A DNA stretch of 64,000 bases from Aeromicrobium sp. Root236 (GTDB taxonomy: Bacteria > Actinomycetota > Actinomycetes > Propionibacteriales > Nocardioidaceae). The notes beneath the pieces are model-generated. The model was not told where the DNA came from. It saw only the letters and a program-made list of their open reading frames with translations, and ran no database searches. This document shows, piece after piece, positions 52,801 through 60,321 of this stretch (its first letter is position 1; the number at the start of each line of letters is the position of its first letter). The position numbers and the translations under genes were made by a program. The DNA lies in the NCBI RefSeq assembly GCF_001428805.1, contig NZ_LMIS01000001.1:3823908-3887907 (forward strand), read 5' to 3'.

Positions 52801-52806
52801 TAGGCT
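52801..52806 (+). promoter_or_regulatory. Copied pentapeptide-gene promoter reading into the cassette
   Basis: TAGGCT, 6 nt before the truncated GTG at 52813. Transcription continues into the HEPN-like gene 67 bp downstream. Confidence 0.55.
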
Positions 52807-52812
52807 CCCCGC

Positions 52813-52851
52813 GTGGACCGCCTCGAGCTCGTCGCCGACTGCAGCAGCTAA
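52813..52851 (+). pseudogene. Truncated copy of the pentapeptide gene start
   Basis: Twelve codons identical to the start of the gene at 54507, then TAA created at the repeat/insert junction. Confidence 0.85.
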
Positions 52852-52867
52852 AGCCGGGCCAAGGTCC

Positions 52868-52873
52868 TATCTT
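52868..52873 (+). promoter_or_regulatory. Own -10 box of the cassette
   Basis: TATCTT, 6 nt before GTG 52880, inside the unique insert. Confidence 0.5.
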
Positions 52874-52879
52874 GGTGAC

Positions 52880-53266
52880 GTGACTGAGGAAGCTTTGGCT
52901 AGTTCAGTCCGCAACAAGCTCGCGAAAGCAAAAGAGTTTCTTCTTGTTGCCGGAGTGGCGCACGACCAGGCGTTCGACGCGGCTACAAGCCTCGCGGTCT
53001 CGGCTGCAGTAAATGCTTCGGACGCAATCCTGCTAATCGAAGTGGGTACCTACCCGACCGGCGGGCAGCATATGCACGCACTCACGCTGCTGCGGGAAGC
53101 AGGATACGGAAGGGCGGCTCGCCATCTCGGAGCCTGCCTCGGGCTGAAGAACAAGGCGCAGTACGCGGTGTCAGCGTGCACTCGCGGCAACGCCGACGCG
53201 GCGGTGTCCCATGCGACCCGTATTGTCGATGCAGCCGCACGTCTCGCGGATGAGAGAGGATTCTAA
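52880..53266 (+). CDS. Small HEPN-like protein, first gene of the cassette
   Basis: 128 residues, all-alpha. AVNASDAILL, the gap, LLREAGYGRAARHLGACLGLK and AQY resemble HEPN-domain proteins that often pair with other conflict genes. The canonical RNase motif RxxxxH is not seen (GRAARH has 3 between), so it may be a non-catalytic, substrate- or partner-binding HEPN. It is followed after 2 bp by the NDT/TIR-like gene, so they are co-expressed. Function inferred from family resemblance only. Confidence 0.6.
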   Translation: MTEEALASSVRNKLAKAKEFLLVAGVAHDQAFDAATSLAVSAAVNASDAILLIEVGTYPTGGQHMHALTLLREAGYGRAARHLGACLGLKNKAQYAVSACTRGNADAAVSHATRIVDAAARLADERGF

Positions 53267-53268
53267 AT

Positions 53269-54432
53269 ATGGCGCGGTGCTTCGTAATTGGACCGATCGG
53301 AGATCGACTTGCTCCGGTCGGGTCGCCAAGCAGGCAAACATGGGAAGAAGCGCTCGCGGTCTTCGAAGACGTCATCAAGCCGGCTTGCCAGGCGAACGAT
53401 CTTGATCCCATCCGTGCCGATGGTATCGCGATACCTGGCGAAATTACCGACCAGATCTTCCGCCATCTGTTCGAGGACGAAGTCGTGATTGCCGACGTTA
53501 GCGGTGGCAACGCCAATGTTATGTACGAGCTCGGGCTGAGGCATACCCGGAACCTTCTCACCGTCCAGATCGGCGAGTACGGACAGTTGCCGTTCGACGT
53601 TTCTTCAGTTCGCACGATCATGTTCTCGCGCTCCGACCGCGGATTGATCGATGCGCGCAACGAGTTGAGTCGGGCCTTGCGGGTAGGTCTTGCTGAGGGC
53701 GGGGATGCCGTCACCGCCACCAAAGTTTGGCTCGCCGCAGGCGGATTAGATCTCAGCGATTCGACCGGGGATGTCACGGAGACGGACGCTCAAGAGACCG
53801 AGCAGCAGGAGATTGATCCGCTCGACGAGGACGGTTTCATCGAGCGCATGGTGAAGATCGAGCAAGTCTTTCCCGCAATGACTGAGACAGTCGAAGGTAT
53901 CGGCGAGATTCTCGAGTCGCTCGGAGATGACGCGCAAAAGATGAGCGCTGAGTTCGAACTCTTGAATGAGACGAACGCGCCCACACAGCGCCGGCTTGCG
54001 ATTATGGCGCGTTATGGTGAGAGTCTGTCCGAACCCTCAGAACGCCTAACTGAGCTCACCAGTTCGTTTGTTCAGTCAATGGAAGAGGCCGACTCAACCA
54101 TGAGGGGTTTGCTTCGGGATCTCACAGAGAATCCGCAATTGCTGGAGTCCAAAGATTCCCAAGAGTTCCTGTCGACCGTTGGCTCTATGGCGGCGTCTAC
54201 TAGGGAAGGCATGGAGTCGCTGAATGAGTTTGGAACCTTGGTTGGTGGGCTTGGTTCGCTGAGCAAAGTCTTGCGAAAACCGGGCAAGCGCATGCAGGAT
54301 GCGATCCGCTCGATGGCTAAAGCGGCCGCGGTCGTTGACGAATGGGAAGCCGGAGCGGCGAGGCTCATTTCTCGTCCACCGGCGACAGGTGGCGAGGCTC
54401 TGCCACCCGAAGGCGCTGGCACGACGCCCTGA
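53269..54432 (+). CDS. NDT/TIR-like enzyme domain with helical C-terminal region
   Basis: 387 residues. Residues 1-160 resemble the nucleoside deoxyribosyltransferase-like (DRHyd) domains found in bacterial conflict systems: CFVIGPIGD, DxxxRAD, IADVSGGNANVMYELG with Asp 76, Asn 81/83 and Glu 87 as likely active site. They are predicted to cleave nucleotides or NAD-like compounds. Residues 165-380 are mostly helical and acidic with probable coiled coil, a good sensor or oligomer region. The last residues and the stop codon lie inside the right repeat, so the native C-terminus may be changed. Confidence 0.7.
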   Translation: MARCFVIGPIGDRLAPVGSPSRQTWEEALAVFEDVIKPACQANDLDPIRADGIAIPGEITDQIFRHLFEDEVVIADVSGGNANVMYELGLRHTRNLLTVQIGEYGQLPFDVSSVRTIMFSRSDRGLIDARNELSRALRVGLAEGGDAVTATKVWLAAGGLDLSDSTGDVTETDAQETEQQEIDPLDEDGFIERMVKIEQVFPAMTETVEGIGEILESLGDDAQKMSAEFELLNETNAPTQRRLAIMARYGESLSEPSERLTELTSSFVQSMEEADSTMRGLLRDLTENPQLLESKDSQEFLSTVGSMAASTREGMESLNEFGTLVGGLGSLSKVLRKPGKRMQDAIRSMAKAAAVVDEWEAGAARLISRPPATGGEALPPEGAGTTP

Positions 54433-54481
54433 AGAAGACGCCTTGCACGGTCCCTCGCACCACGACGCGTCGGCGGATCAT
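54365..54481 (-). pseudogene. Truncated copy of the acylphosphatase start
   Basis: ATG 54481 and 22 codons match the intact acyP, then 16 new codons and a stop. It keeps the acyP promoter, which points leftward, antisense to the end of the NDT/TIR-like gene. The catalytic Asn is missing. Confidence 0.85.
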
Positions 54482-54543
54482 CGGCCCAGCGTATTAGGCT
54501 CCCCGCGTGGACCGCCTCGAGCTCGTCGCCGACTGCAGCAGCT
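54417..54543. repeat. Right 127-bp direct repeat of the island
   Basis: Copy of 52723-52849 with 3 differences. It provides the stop of the NDT/TIR-like gene and the intact start of the pentapeptide gene. Confidence 0.95.
54495..54500 (+). promoter_or_regulatory. -10 box of the pentapeptide gene
   Basis: TAGGCT, 6 nt before GTG 54507; leaderless. Confidence 0.55.
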
Positions 54544-55307
54544 GCTTCGGCCTGTGCTGCGTCGCGCTCGCGTTCGAGAAGTCCGCCGACTTCCCGGTCG
54601 ACAAGCGCGTGGGTGAGCCCTGCGACAACCTCGCCACAGACTTCAGCTGCCGGATCCACGCCTCGCTCCGCGAGGAGGGTTTCCGCGGCTCGTCGGTGTA
54701 CGACTGCTTCGGTGCTGGTCAGCGGGTCGCTCAACAGACCTTCGGGGGTACGAGCTGGCGGGACGCTCCGGACACGTCGGCGACGATGTTTGCCGTGCTC
54801 CCCGTCATGCGGCAGCTGCACGAGATGCTCTGGTACCTGACCGAGGCGCTGACCCTGCCCGCTGCGGCGCGACTGCGTCCGGAGCTCGAGAGTGCGTACG
54901 CGGCGACCGAGGCGCTGACACGTACGAGCGCCGACGAGCTCGCAGCCCTGGACCTGGCAACCCACCGGTCGACCGTCGCTCCGTTGCTGCAGAGCACCAG
55001 TGAGCTCGTACGTTCGGGGCACGCCGGGCCCGAGAGCCGCGGCGCCGATCTCATCGGTGCCGGGCTGGCGGGTGCGAACCTGCGAGGTGCCAACCTGCGC
55101 GGTGCTCTCTTGATTGCCGCCGACCTCCGACACGCGGACCTGCGCGAGGCGGACCTGATCGGCGCCGACCTGAGGGACGCCGACCTCGCCGGAGCCGACC
55201 TGACGGGCAGTTTGTTCCTCACCCAGACCCAGGTCAGCTCCGCCAACGGCGACTCGCGCACGAAGATCCCTGACGTGCTCGTGCGACCCGGGCACTGGGC
55301 GGGGTAG
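54507..55307 (+). CDS. Pentapeptide-repeat protein with a Cys-rich N-terminal domain
   Basis: 266 residues. The N-terminus has Cys 10, 13, 17, 18 and further cysteines near 39, 48 and 67, like YkgJ-type metal-binding domains. Residues about 178-232 are A(D/N)LxG pentapeptide repeats forming a right-handed beta-helix. Function unknown; this class of repeats can mimic DNA or protect gyrase. GTG 54507 is in the right repeat. Confidence 0.85.
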   Translation: MDRLELVADCSSCFGLCCVALAFEKSADFPVDKRVGEPCDNLATDFSCRIHASLREEGFRGSSVYDCFGAGQRVAQQTFGGTSWRDAPDTSATMFAVLPVMRQLHEMLWYLTEALTLPAAARLRPELESAYAATEALTRTSADELAALDLATHRSTVAPLLQSTSELVRSGHAGPESRGADLIGAGLAGANLRGANLRGALLIAADLRHADLREADLIGADLRDADLAGADLTGSLFLTQTQVSSANGDSRTKIPDVLVRPGHWAG

Positions 55308-55316
55308 GAAGGGCAC

Positions 55317-56336
55317 ATGGATGCTGTCGAGGCGCTGAAGGAGATCGGCTTCTGGCTCGAGCGCGAGCTCGCCAAGACGTACCGGGTGGAGGCGTTCCGC
55401 AAAGCCGCCGCCGCGATCGAGCACCTGTCGCCGGAACAGCTCGAGAAGCAGGTCAAGGACGGCAGCCTCAAGCGCGTCAAGGGCATCGGCGACCGTACGT
55501 TCGGCATCATCGCAGAGGCCGTGGCCGGCGACGTGCCGGCCTATCTGGCGGACCTGCGCGAGCGCGGCGCGAAGCCGCTCGCCTCGGGCGGGACCAAGCT
55601 GCGAGCCAAGCTGCGCGGCGACCTGCACAGCCACTCCAACTGGTCCGACGGCGGCTCGTCGATCCAGGAGATGGCCCGCGCGGCGGCACGGCTGGGTCGC
55701 GAGTACCAGGTCATGACGGACCACTCGCCCCGGCTGACGATCGCCAACGGGCTGAGCGAGGAACGCCTCGCGGAGCAGCTCGACGTCATCGCGGAGGTCG
55801 ATGCGGAGCACGACGATCTCCGGCTGCTCAGCGGCATCGAGGTCGACATCCTGGACGACGGCGAGCTCGACCAGACCGACGAGATGCTCGGCCGCCTCGA
55901 CGTCGTCGTCGCCAGCGTGCACTCCAAGCTCAAGATGGACCGCGACCTGATGACGCGACGCATGGTCAACGCGATCGCGAACCCGCACACCAACGTGCTC
56001 GGTCACTGCACCGGCCGCCTCGTGGCAGGTTCGCGGGGCGGTCGCGACCAGTCACGGTTCGATCCCGAGATCGTGTTCGCGGCGTGCGAGAAGTTCGATG
56101 TCGCGGTGGAGATCAACTCCCGGCCCGAGCGCCGCGACCCGCCGAGCCGGTTGATCCAGATCGCGCTCGACTACGGCTGCCTGTTCGCGATCAACACCGA
56201 CGCGCACGCCCCGGGTCAGCTCGACTTCCTCGACTACGGCGCCGAACGGGCCGCCGCCAACAAGGTGCCGGCGTCACGCATCGTCACGACGTGGCCCGTC
56301 GAGCGCCTCCTGGAATGGTCGAACGCGAAACGCTGA
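55317..56336 (+). CDS. PHP-domain phosphoesterase with N-terminal helix-hairpin-helix
   Basis: 339 residues. Residues 1-90 are a PolX-type helix-hairpin-helix (VKGIGDRTFGIIAEAV); the rest is a PHP domain with DLHSHSNWSDG, TDHSPR, GIEVDI, HCTGR and NTDAHAP metal motifs. It looks like a PolX without its polymerase palm, expected to act as 3'-exonuclease or phosphatase. RBS GGAAGGG precedes ATG 55317. Confidence 0.88.
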   Translation: MDAVEALKEIGFWLERELAKTYRVEAFRKAAAAIEHLSPEQLEKQVKDGSLKRVKGIGDRTFGIIAEAVAGDVPAYLADLRERGAKPLASGGTKLRAKLRGDLHSHSNWSDGGSSIQEMARAAARLGREYQVMTDHSPRLTIANGLSEERLAEQLDVIAEVDAEHDDLRLLSGIEVDILDDGELDQTDEMLGRLDVVVASVHSKLKMDRDLMTRRMVNAIANPHTNVLGHCTGRLVAGSRGGRDQSRFDPEIVFAACEKFDVAVEINSRPERRDPPSRLIQIALDYGCLFAINTDAHAPGQLDFLDYGAERAAANKVPASRIVTTWPVERLLEWSNAKR

Positions 56337-56339
56337 CCG

Positions 56340-57059
56340 TCAGCCGAGGACGTCGGCGAGCTCGCGGATCTCGTCAGGCGACACCTCGCGAGCCGCACGG
56401 CCGGTGACCTCGTCATAGACGTCGATCAGGGCAGCCAGGTCCTTCACCATGCGGCGAGCCCGGGCCGGCTCGTTGCCGCAGTCGGCGCGGCACTCACCGG
56501 AGGCCGCGACCACATGTGCGACGACGAGAGCCTTGGCGGCGTACGCCTCGGCGGCCTCGAGCTCGGGGGTGATGACGAACGCGAAGACCCGCGACGCGTT
56601 GAGGTGGAAGCTCGTGTGCGCGGCGTCGAGGTCGCCCGTGTGCCGCGGGTAGCTCGTCGCCGCGTCGATCGCCCGCTGCACGTCTGCGGCGTCGCCGGTC
56701 TTCTGCAGCCAGGCCTCTGCCTCGTCGATCGCACCGCTGACCCGGCTGCGTGCACCCGGCTCCAGGAGTGCCATGACCTGGCGGGCCTGTTCGATCCGGA
56801 GCCTGGCGCGCAGCTCCGGGGAGTCCTCGGTGGTGCCGAAGAGCCGGCCGATCAGCGGCACGAGCCGCGTACGGTCCCCGTCGCGCAGCAGGTCGTTGGT
56901 CGTACGTGCCTCGTGAGCCAACATCGGGTGCGTGCACTCGGGACGATCGCTCCACTCCTCGCCGGCAAGCAGCGACACGTACTCCATCACGCACGCCTCG
57001 CCGTGGTCGGCGTCGTGCGAGCCGGCGGACAGCGTCGGCAGGGCATCGGGCAGGTTCAT
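56340..57059 (-). CDS. Hypothetical protein with a Cys-rich N-terminal motif
   Basis: 239 residues, mostly helical, no signal peptide. The motif ACVMEYVSLLAGEEWSD...C near the start and CRADCG near residue 197 may hold a metal or bridge. GGAGGGG before ATG 57059 decides the start over GTG 57065. No family recognised. Confidence 0.7.
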   Translation of the reverse strand: MNLPDALPTLSAGSHDADHGEACVMEYVSLLAGEEWSDRPECTHPMLAHEARTTNDLLRDGDRTRLVPLIGRLFGTTEDSPELRARLRIEQARQVMALLEPGARSRVSGAIDEAEAWLQKTGDAADVQRAIDAATSYPRHTGDLDAAHTSFHLNASRVFAFVITPELEAAEAYAAKALVVAHVVAASGECRADCGNEPARARRMVKDLAALIDVYDEVTGRAAREVSPDEIRELADVLG

Positions 57060-57096
57060 GGTCACCCCTCCAGTGTCCCGCGTGCGTCAAGCCACC

Positions 57097-57582
57097 TCAG
57101 TCCATCAGCAGGGCGGCCAACGTGCCGCCGAGGTCACGGGCGGCCTCGAGATCCGCGTCGGTGACGTCGCCCATGATCTCGAGGACGTCGGCGGACTGGA
57201 TCCACGACAGCGCCTGCACGATGCTCTGGACCGATCGCACGGCGCCCGTCGTGTCGTAGCGGCCGTGCACCCACAGCCCGTACGGTTTCTTGCCGCCCGC
57301 GCCGCTGCCGGCGGAGCCGTCCTCGGCGAGCGAGCCGCCGGCCTCGAGGAAGATCGTGTCGAAGAAGTGCTTGAGCGCGCCGCTCATGTAGCCGAAGTTC
57401 GCGCTCGTCCCCAGCAGGTAACCGTCGGCGGCCAGCACGTCCTCGGCGTTGGCCTCCAGCGCCGGGCGTACGACCACCTCCACACCCTCGATGGCCTCGT
57501 CGAAAGCGCCGGCCACGACGGCGTCGGCGAGCCGTTGCAGGTTCGCTGTGGGGGCGTGGTGGACGATCAGCAGCCGGGGCAT
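57097..57582 (-). CDS. Flavodoxin-like NAD(P)H-dependent oxidoreductase
   Basis: 161 residues of flavodoxin fold: the FMN phosphate loop HHAPTANLQ and the later GTSANFGYMSG contacting the ring. It probably reduces quinones or other acceptors. ATG 57582 is 6 nt after TAACCT. Confidence 0.85.
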   Translation of the reverse strand: MPRLLIVHHAPTANLQRLADAVVAGAFDEAIEGVEVVVRPALEANAEDVLAADGYLLGTSANFGYMSGALKHFFDTIFLEAGGSLAEDGSAGSGAGGKKPYGLWVHGRYDTTGAVRSVQSIVQALSWIQSADVLEIMGDVTDADLEAARDLGGTLAALLMD

Positions 57583-57588
57583 GGCACG

Positions 57589-57594
57589 AGGTTA
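57589..57594 (-). promoter_or_regulatory. -10 box of the flavodoxin-like gene
   Basis: TAACCT, 6 nt before ATG 57582; leaderless. Confidence 0.5.
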
Positions 57595-57747
57595 GTCAAC
57601 CAACACGGGTCCGTCCGGAGCCAGAACCGTGGCATCGAGTAGGTTCGCCAGATCATTGGCACGCTGACCAGGGAACGAGGTGTCGCCATCGCGATCTCTG
57701 CACGCGCGCTTCAGTCGGTTCCACTTCTCCTCGCGTGCCTGGCTCTG

Positions 57748-58233
57748 GTGCCGATGGCCGCATGCGACGACGCCGTGGAACCGACGAGTTTCACGACGAT
57801 CGCCGACGCCAAGGCACTCTCCGGCACGCGCTCGGACGTCAAGTCGGTCTTCGACGCCGCTGCCGCCTCGGCCACCGACGCCGTCGAGGGTGGCGGGATC
57901 CGCAACGGAGACCGAGTGCGGGACGTGACGTGCGGAGAGGCGTACGGCAAGGAGTTCCGCGAGCTCGAGGTCGGTGGGTCGTTCGTCACGAGCGGTGCGG
58001 AGCTCGACGACGTCGTGTCCCGGGTGCGACAAGGCTGGGACGAGCAGGGCTGGTCGGTCGAGCTCGCCGCGCCGGACCGGGTCATGTTGACTACCGAGAC
58101 GTCCACCGGCGTGCGACTGACGGGGTGGGCAACGGTGCAGGAAGCGGCCAGCGATCCCGCTCTCGTTGCGATCAGCCTCAAGGTCGGCACCGGTTGCCTC
58201 AGGTTGCCGGCGTCGATCGCGGACGACCTCTGA
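57748..58233 (+). CDS. Putative lipoprotein, start uncertain
   Basis: 161 residues from GTG 57748. Upstream in frame lies a hydrophobic stretch ending VPMAAC, a lipobox, but no ATG, GTG or TTG opens it between the stop at 57640 and 57748. Either a rare start such as ATC 57688 (with GAGG upstream) or CTG is used, or a frameshift split the signal peptide. The mature domain is unassigned. TAGGTT at 57641-57646 may be its -10. Confidence 0.6.
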   Translation: MPMAACDDAVEPTSFTTIADAKALSGTRSDVKSVFDAAAASATDAVEGGGIRNGDRVRDVTCGEAYGKEFRELEVGGSFVTSGAELDDVVSRVRQGWDEQGWSVELAAPDRVMLTTETSTGVRLTGWATVQEAASDPALVAISLKVGTGCLRLPASIADDL

Positions 58234-58347
58234 TCGCTCACGAGCCGACTGAGGCCGAATCCTCGTGGACTGCGCTGTCAGATGGAGCGTTTCCAGGAGC
58301 AGCCAGCAATCCGCCCCGTCGACCGTCGCTGCCTGCCACGATGAGTC

Positions 58348-58695
58348 ATGCGCCGCTACGTCGCTGTCCTCGCGATGCTCGTCATGTGCGCCTCGCTGAT
58401 CTGGGGCATCTGGATACTGGCGGCCGACGTGACGCCCTCCTCGGTCAAGGGCACCGAGATGACCTGCGGCAGCGTTCGGGGTGCGCTCGAGGGCAAGCCG
58501 CTCTACGGCGGTGAGATGCCCTATCCGCGGGACTGGATCGATCAGTGTCGCGACGCGGCGCAGGACCGGATCGACTGGATCGTCGTTCCCGCCGTCGCCG
58601 GACCGCTGTCAGTGCTCTACCTCGTTGGCGCTCTCCTCGTCGAAGGCCGTCGTGCCAAGGCCGAGGGACGGTCCGCGGGCGCGATATCGGCCTAG
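58348..58695 (+). CDS. Hypothetical small membrane protein
   Basis: 115 residues: a helix at about 5-27, a polar middle with two Cys, a second helix at about 78-97 and a basic tail. Family not recognised. No RBS is clear before ATG 58348. Confidence 0.6.
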   Translation: MRRYVAVLAMLVMCASLIWGIWILAADVTPSSVKGTEMTCGSVRGALEGKPLYGGEMPYPRDWIDQCRDAAQDRIDWIVVPAVAGPLSVLYLVGALLVEGRRAKAEGRSAGAISA

Positions 58696-58732
58696 TGACG
58701 CCGCCACCGTCTGGGTGACGCGGTGTCTGCCC

Positions 58733-58738
58733 TAAAGT
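58733..58738 (+). promoter_or_regulatory. -10 box of the methyltransferase gene
   Basis: TAAAGT, 8 nt before ATG 58747; decides the start against the open frame to 58723. Confidence 0.5.
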
Positions 58739-58746
58739 CACTGCAC

Positions 58747-60213
58747 ATGGCATCGCGTGGATCCAACAGTCAGAGTCGTGTGCGCAGGTACGTCCGGAAG
58801 CTCCTCGGCCTCCTCCCGGGACGGCGTGACGAGGCGCTGATCGGCATGCTCCGCCACGCCCGGTCGTTCGTCACGGGTCGCCCGGTCGCGCAGCCGGCGG
58901 GGGCCAGGGCCATCGCCGGCGACGTTCCCGGACGATGGCTCCGCGTCGTCGACCCGACCGCCACGGGCAGCCGGCAGCTCGAGCGCGAGGTGACCGACCC
59001 GACCGAGGCTGCAGCCGTACGGGCCGGCTGGCTCCTCGTCGACGCGCACGAGCGCCTCAGCCGCCTCGGTGCGCGACAGGTGTTCCAGCACGAGCTCGAC
59101 GCCTGGCACGCGTACGCCGACGACACGATCGCCCTGCTCAACCACCACGCCAAGCCCGGCTCCATGGCGGTCCCGGAGAGCAAGATCAACCGGCTGCGCT
59201 ACCGCCGCACGATGGACTTCGCCCAGCCCGGCGATCGCGTCTTCGACGTGGGATTCGGCCGGGGCTACCTGGCCGCTCAGCTCATCAAGGAGCGGGGCAT
59301 CGAGGCCTATCACGGCATCGACGTCGTCCAGGGCTACCTGAAGTCGGCGCTCGAGCTGTTCGAGGCCAACGGGCTCTCCGACGCGTCGATCGACCTCGAG
59401 ATCGGCGACCTCTTCGAGCTCACCCGCGAGAAGGTCGAGGGCACCGGCGCCACCTTGATGATCTGCTGCGAGGTGCTCGAGCACGTGGACGATGCCGAGC
59501 TGGCCCTGCGTACGCTCGCCGACGCGCTGCCCGACGGCGCCGACCTGCTGTTCTCCGTGCCGCTCCACGGCCGCATGGAGAGCACCTGGGGACATCTGTC
59601 GGTGTTCGACGTGGCACGCCTCAAGGAGATGCTCGACGGCGCGGGGCTCCACGCCCACCACGTCGAGCCGTTGTCGAACGCCTGGACGTTGGTCGTCGCC
59701 TCGCGCAGCCCCGAGCTGTCGCAGCGCGTACGCAACGCCAGCGGGCGCCCGCCGACGCGCGTCTCGGCGCCCCTGGTGAGCAGCCGTACGTTCCTGCGGA
59801 TCGACGCGAAGGACATGACCGCACTCGGCGGCCGGACGCGCCTCGAGCCTGACGCGAAGGACGGCGACAAGGTCAGCTGCAGCATCACGGCCGAGGGCGG
59901 CGTCTCGTTCCCGGTCGACGGCCTCGAGGCCGTACGCGTGCTGTTCGACGTGCCCGAGCCCGACCAGCTCCTGCGCTTCGAGGTGACGGCGCACGAGGGT
60001 GATCGCCTGGCCGGTCAGTGGTCGTGGACGCCCAAGAAGGGTGCCCTCGTCAAGGGCGTGCAGCGATTCTCGATGCGCCCGGGGGAGAAGGGTCTCAGCT
60101 TCAACGCCGGCCCGCACCACGACATCCGGAGCGCCGACCGGGTCGAGGTACGCGTGCACGCCGTGGCCGGAGGAACGGCGACATTCGGCTTCAAGGCCGC
60201 GTTCCTGCCCTGA
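58747..60213 (+). CDS. SAM-dependent methyltransferase with C-terminal beta domain
   Basis: 488 residues. The Rossmann methyltransferase core is FDVGFGRGYLAAQL near residue 165, with GIDVVQGYL and CCEVLEHVDD; the last 130 residues form a beta-rich domain without known family. The substrate is unknown; it may be a glycan or lipid in envelope biosynthesis. ATG 58747 is 8 nt after TAAAGT. Confidence 0.8.
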   Translation: MASRGSNSQSRVRRYVRKLLGLLPGRRDEALIGMLRHARSFVTGRPVAQPAGARAIAGDVPGRWLRVVDPTATGSRQLEREVTDPTEAAAVRAGWLLVDAHERLSRLGARQVFQHELDAWHAYADDTIALLNHHAKPGSMAVPESKINRLRYRRTMDFAQPGDRVFDVGFGRGYLAAQLIKERGIEAYHGIDVVQGYLKSALELFEANGLSDASIDLEIGDLFELTREKVEGTGATLMICCEVLEHVDDAELALRTLADALPDGADLLFSVPLHGRMESTWGHLSVFDVARLKEMLDGAGLHAHHVEPLSNAWTLVVASRSPELSQRVRNASGRPPTRVSAPLVSSRTFLRIDAKDMTALGGRTRLEPDAKDGDKVSCSITAEGGVSFPVDGLEAVRVLFDVPEPDQLLRFEVTAHEGDRLAGQWSWTPKKGALVKGVQRFSMRPGEKGLSFNAGPHHDIRSADRVEVRVHAVAGGTATFGFKAAFLP

Positions 60214-60321
60214 CGTCCAGTCCGGGACATCCGCCCGGACGAGGTGAACACTCGACGACTCCGAACGGTCGATCCTGGGGGAGTTGACTGCGCATTTGAC
60301 CCGATGTGCTTACCATCACAT

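Larger units (their letters stand above)
52723..52849. repeat. Left 127-bp direct repeat of the island
   Basis: Identical to 54417-54543 except 3 positions (124/127). It contains the acyP 5' end (minus), both divergent -10 boxes and the first 12 codons of the pentapeptide gene (plus). Confidence 0.95.
52850..54416. mobile_element. Inserted low-G+C island (HEPN-like + NDT/TIR-like cassette)
   Basis: The 1567-bp unique part between the direct repeats. Two hand-counted samples (52881-52920 and 53881-53940) are 50% and 55% G+C, clearly below the neighbours, and a TTA codon occurs at 53746. No integrase or transposase is inside. Removing it with one repeat restores the acyP/pentapeptide divergent pair exactly. 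Campbell-type integration of a circle with 127-bp homology, or repeat-mediated duplication, are possible routes. Confidence 0.8.

Noticed and set aside
52880..53266. HEPN-MNT toxin-antitoxin pair
   Set aside because: The partner gene is NDT/TIR-like, not a minimal nucleotidyltransferase, and the HEPN RNase motif is not seen.
52723..54543. Insertion sequence or integron
   Set aside because: No transposase or integrase, no terminal inverted repeats; the repeats are long and made of host gene ends.
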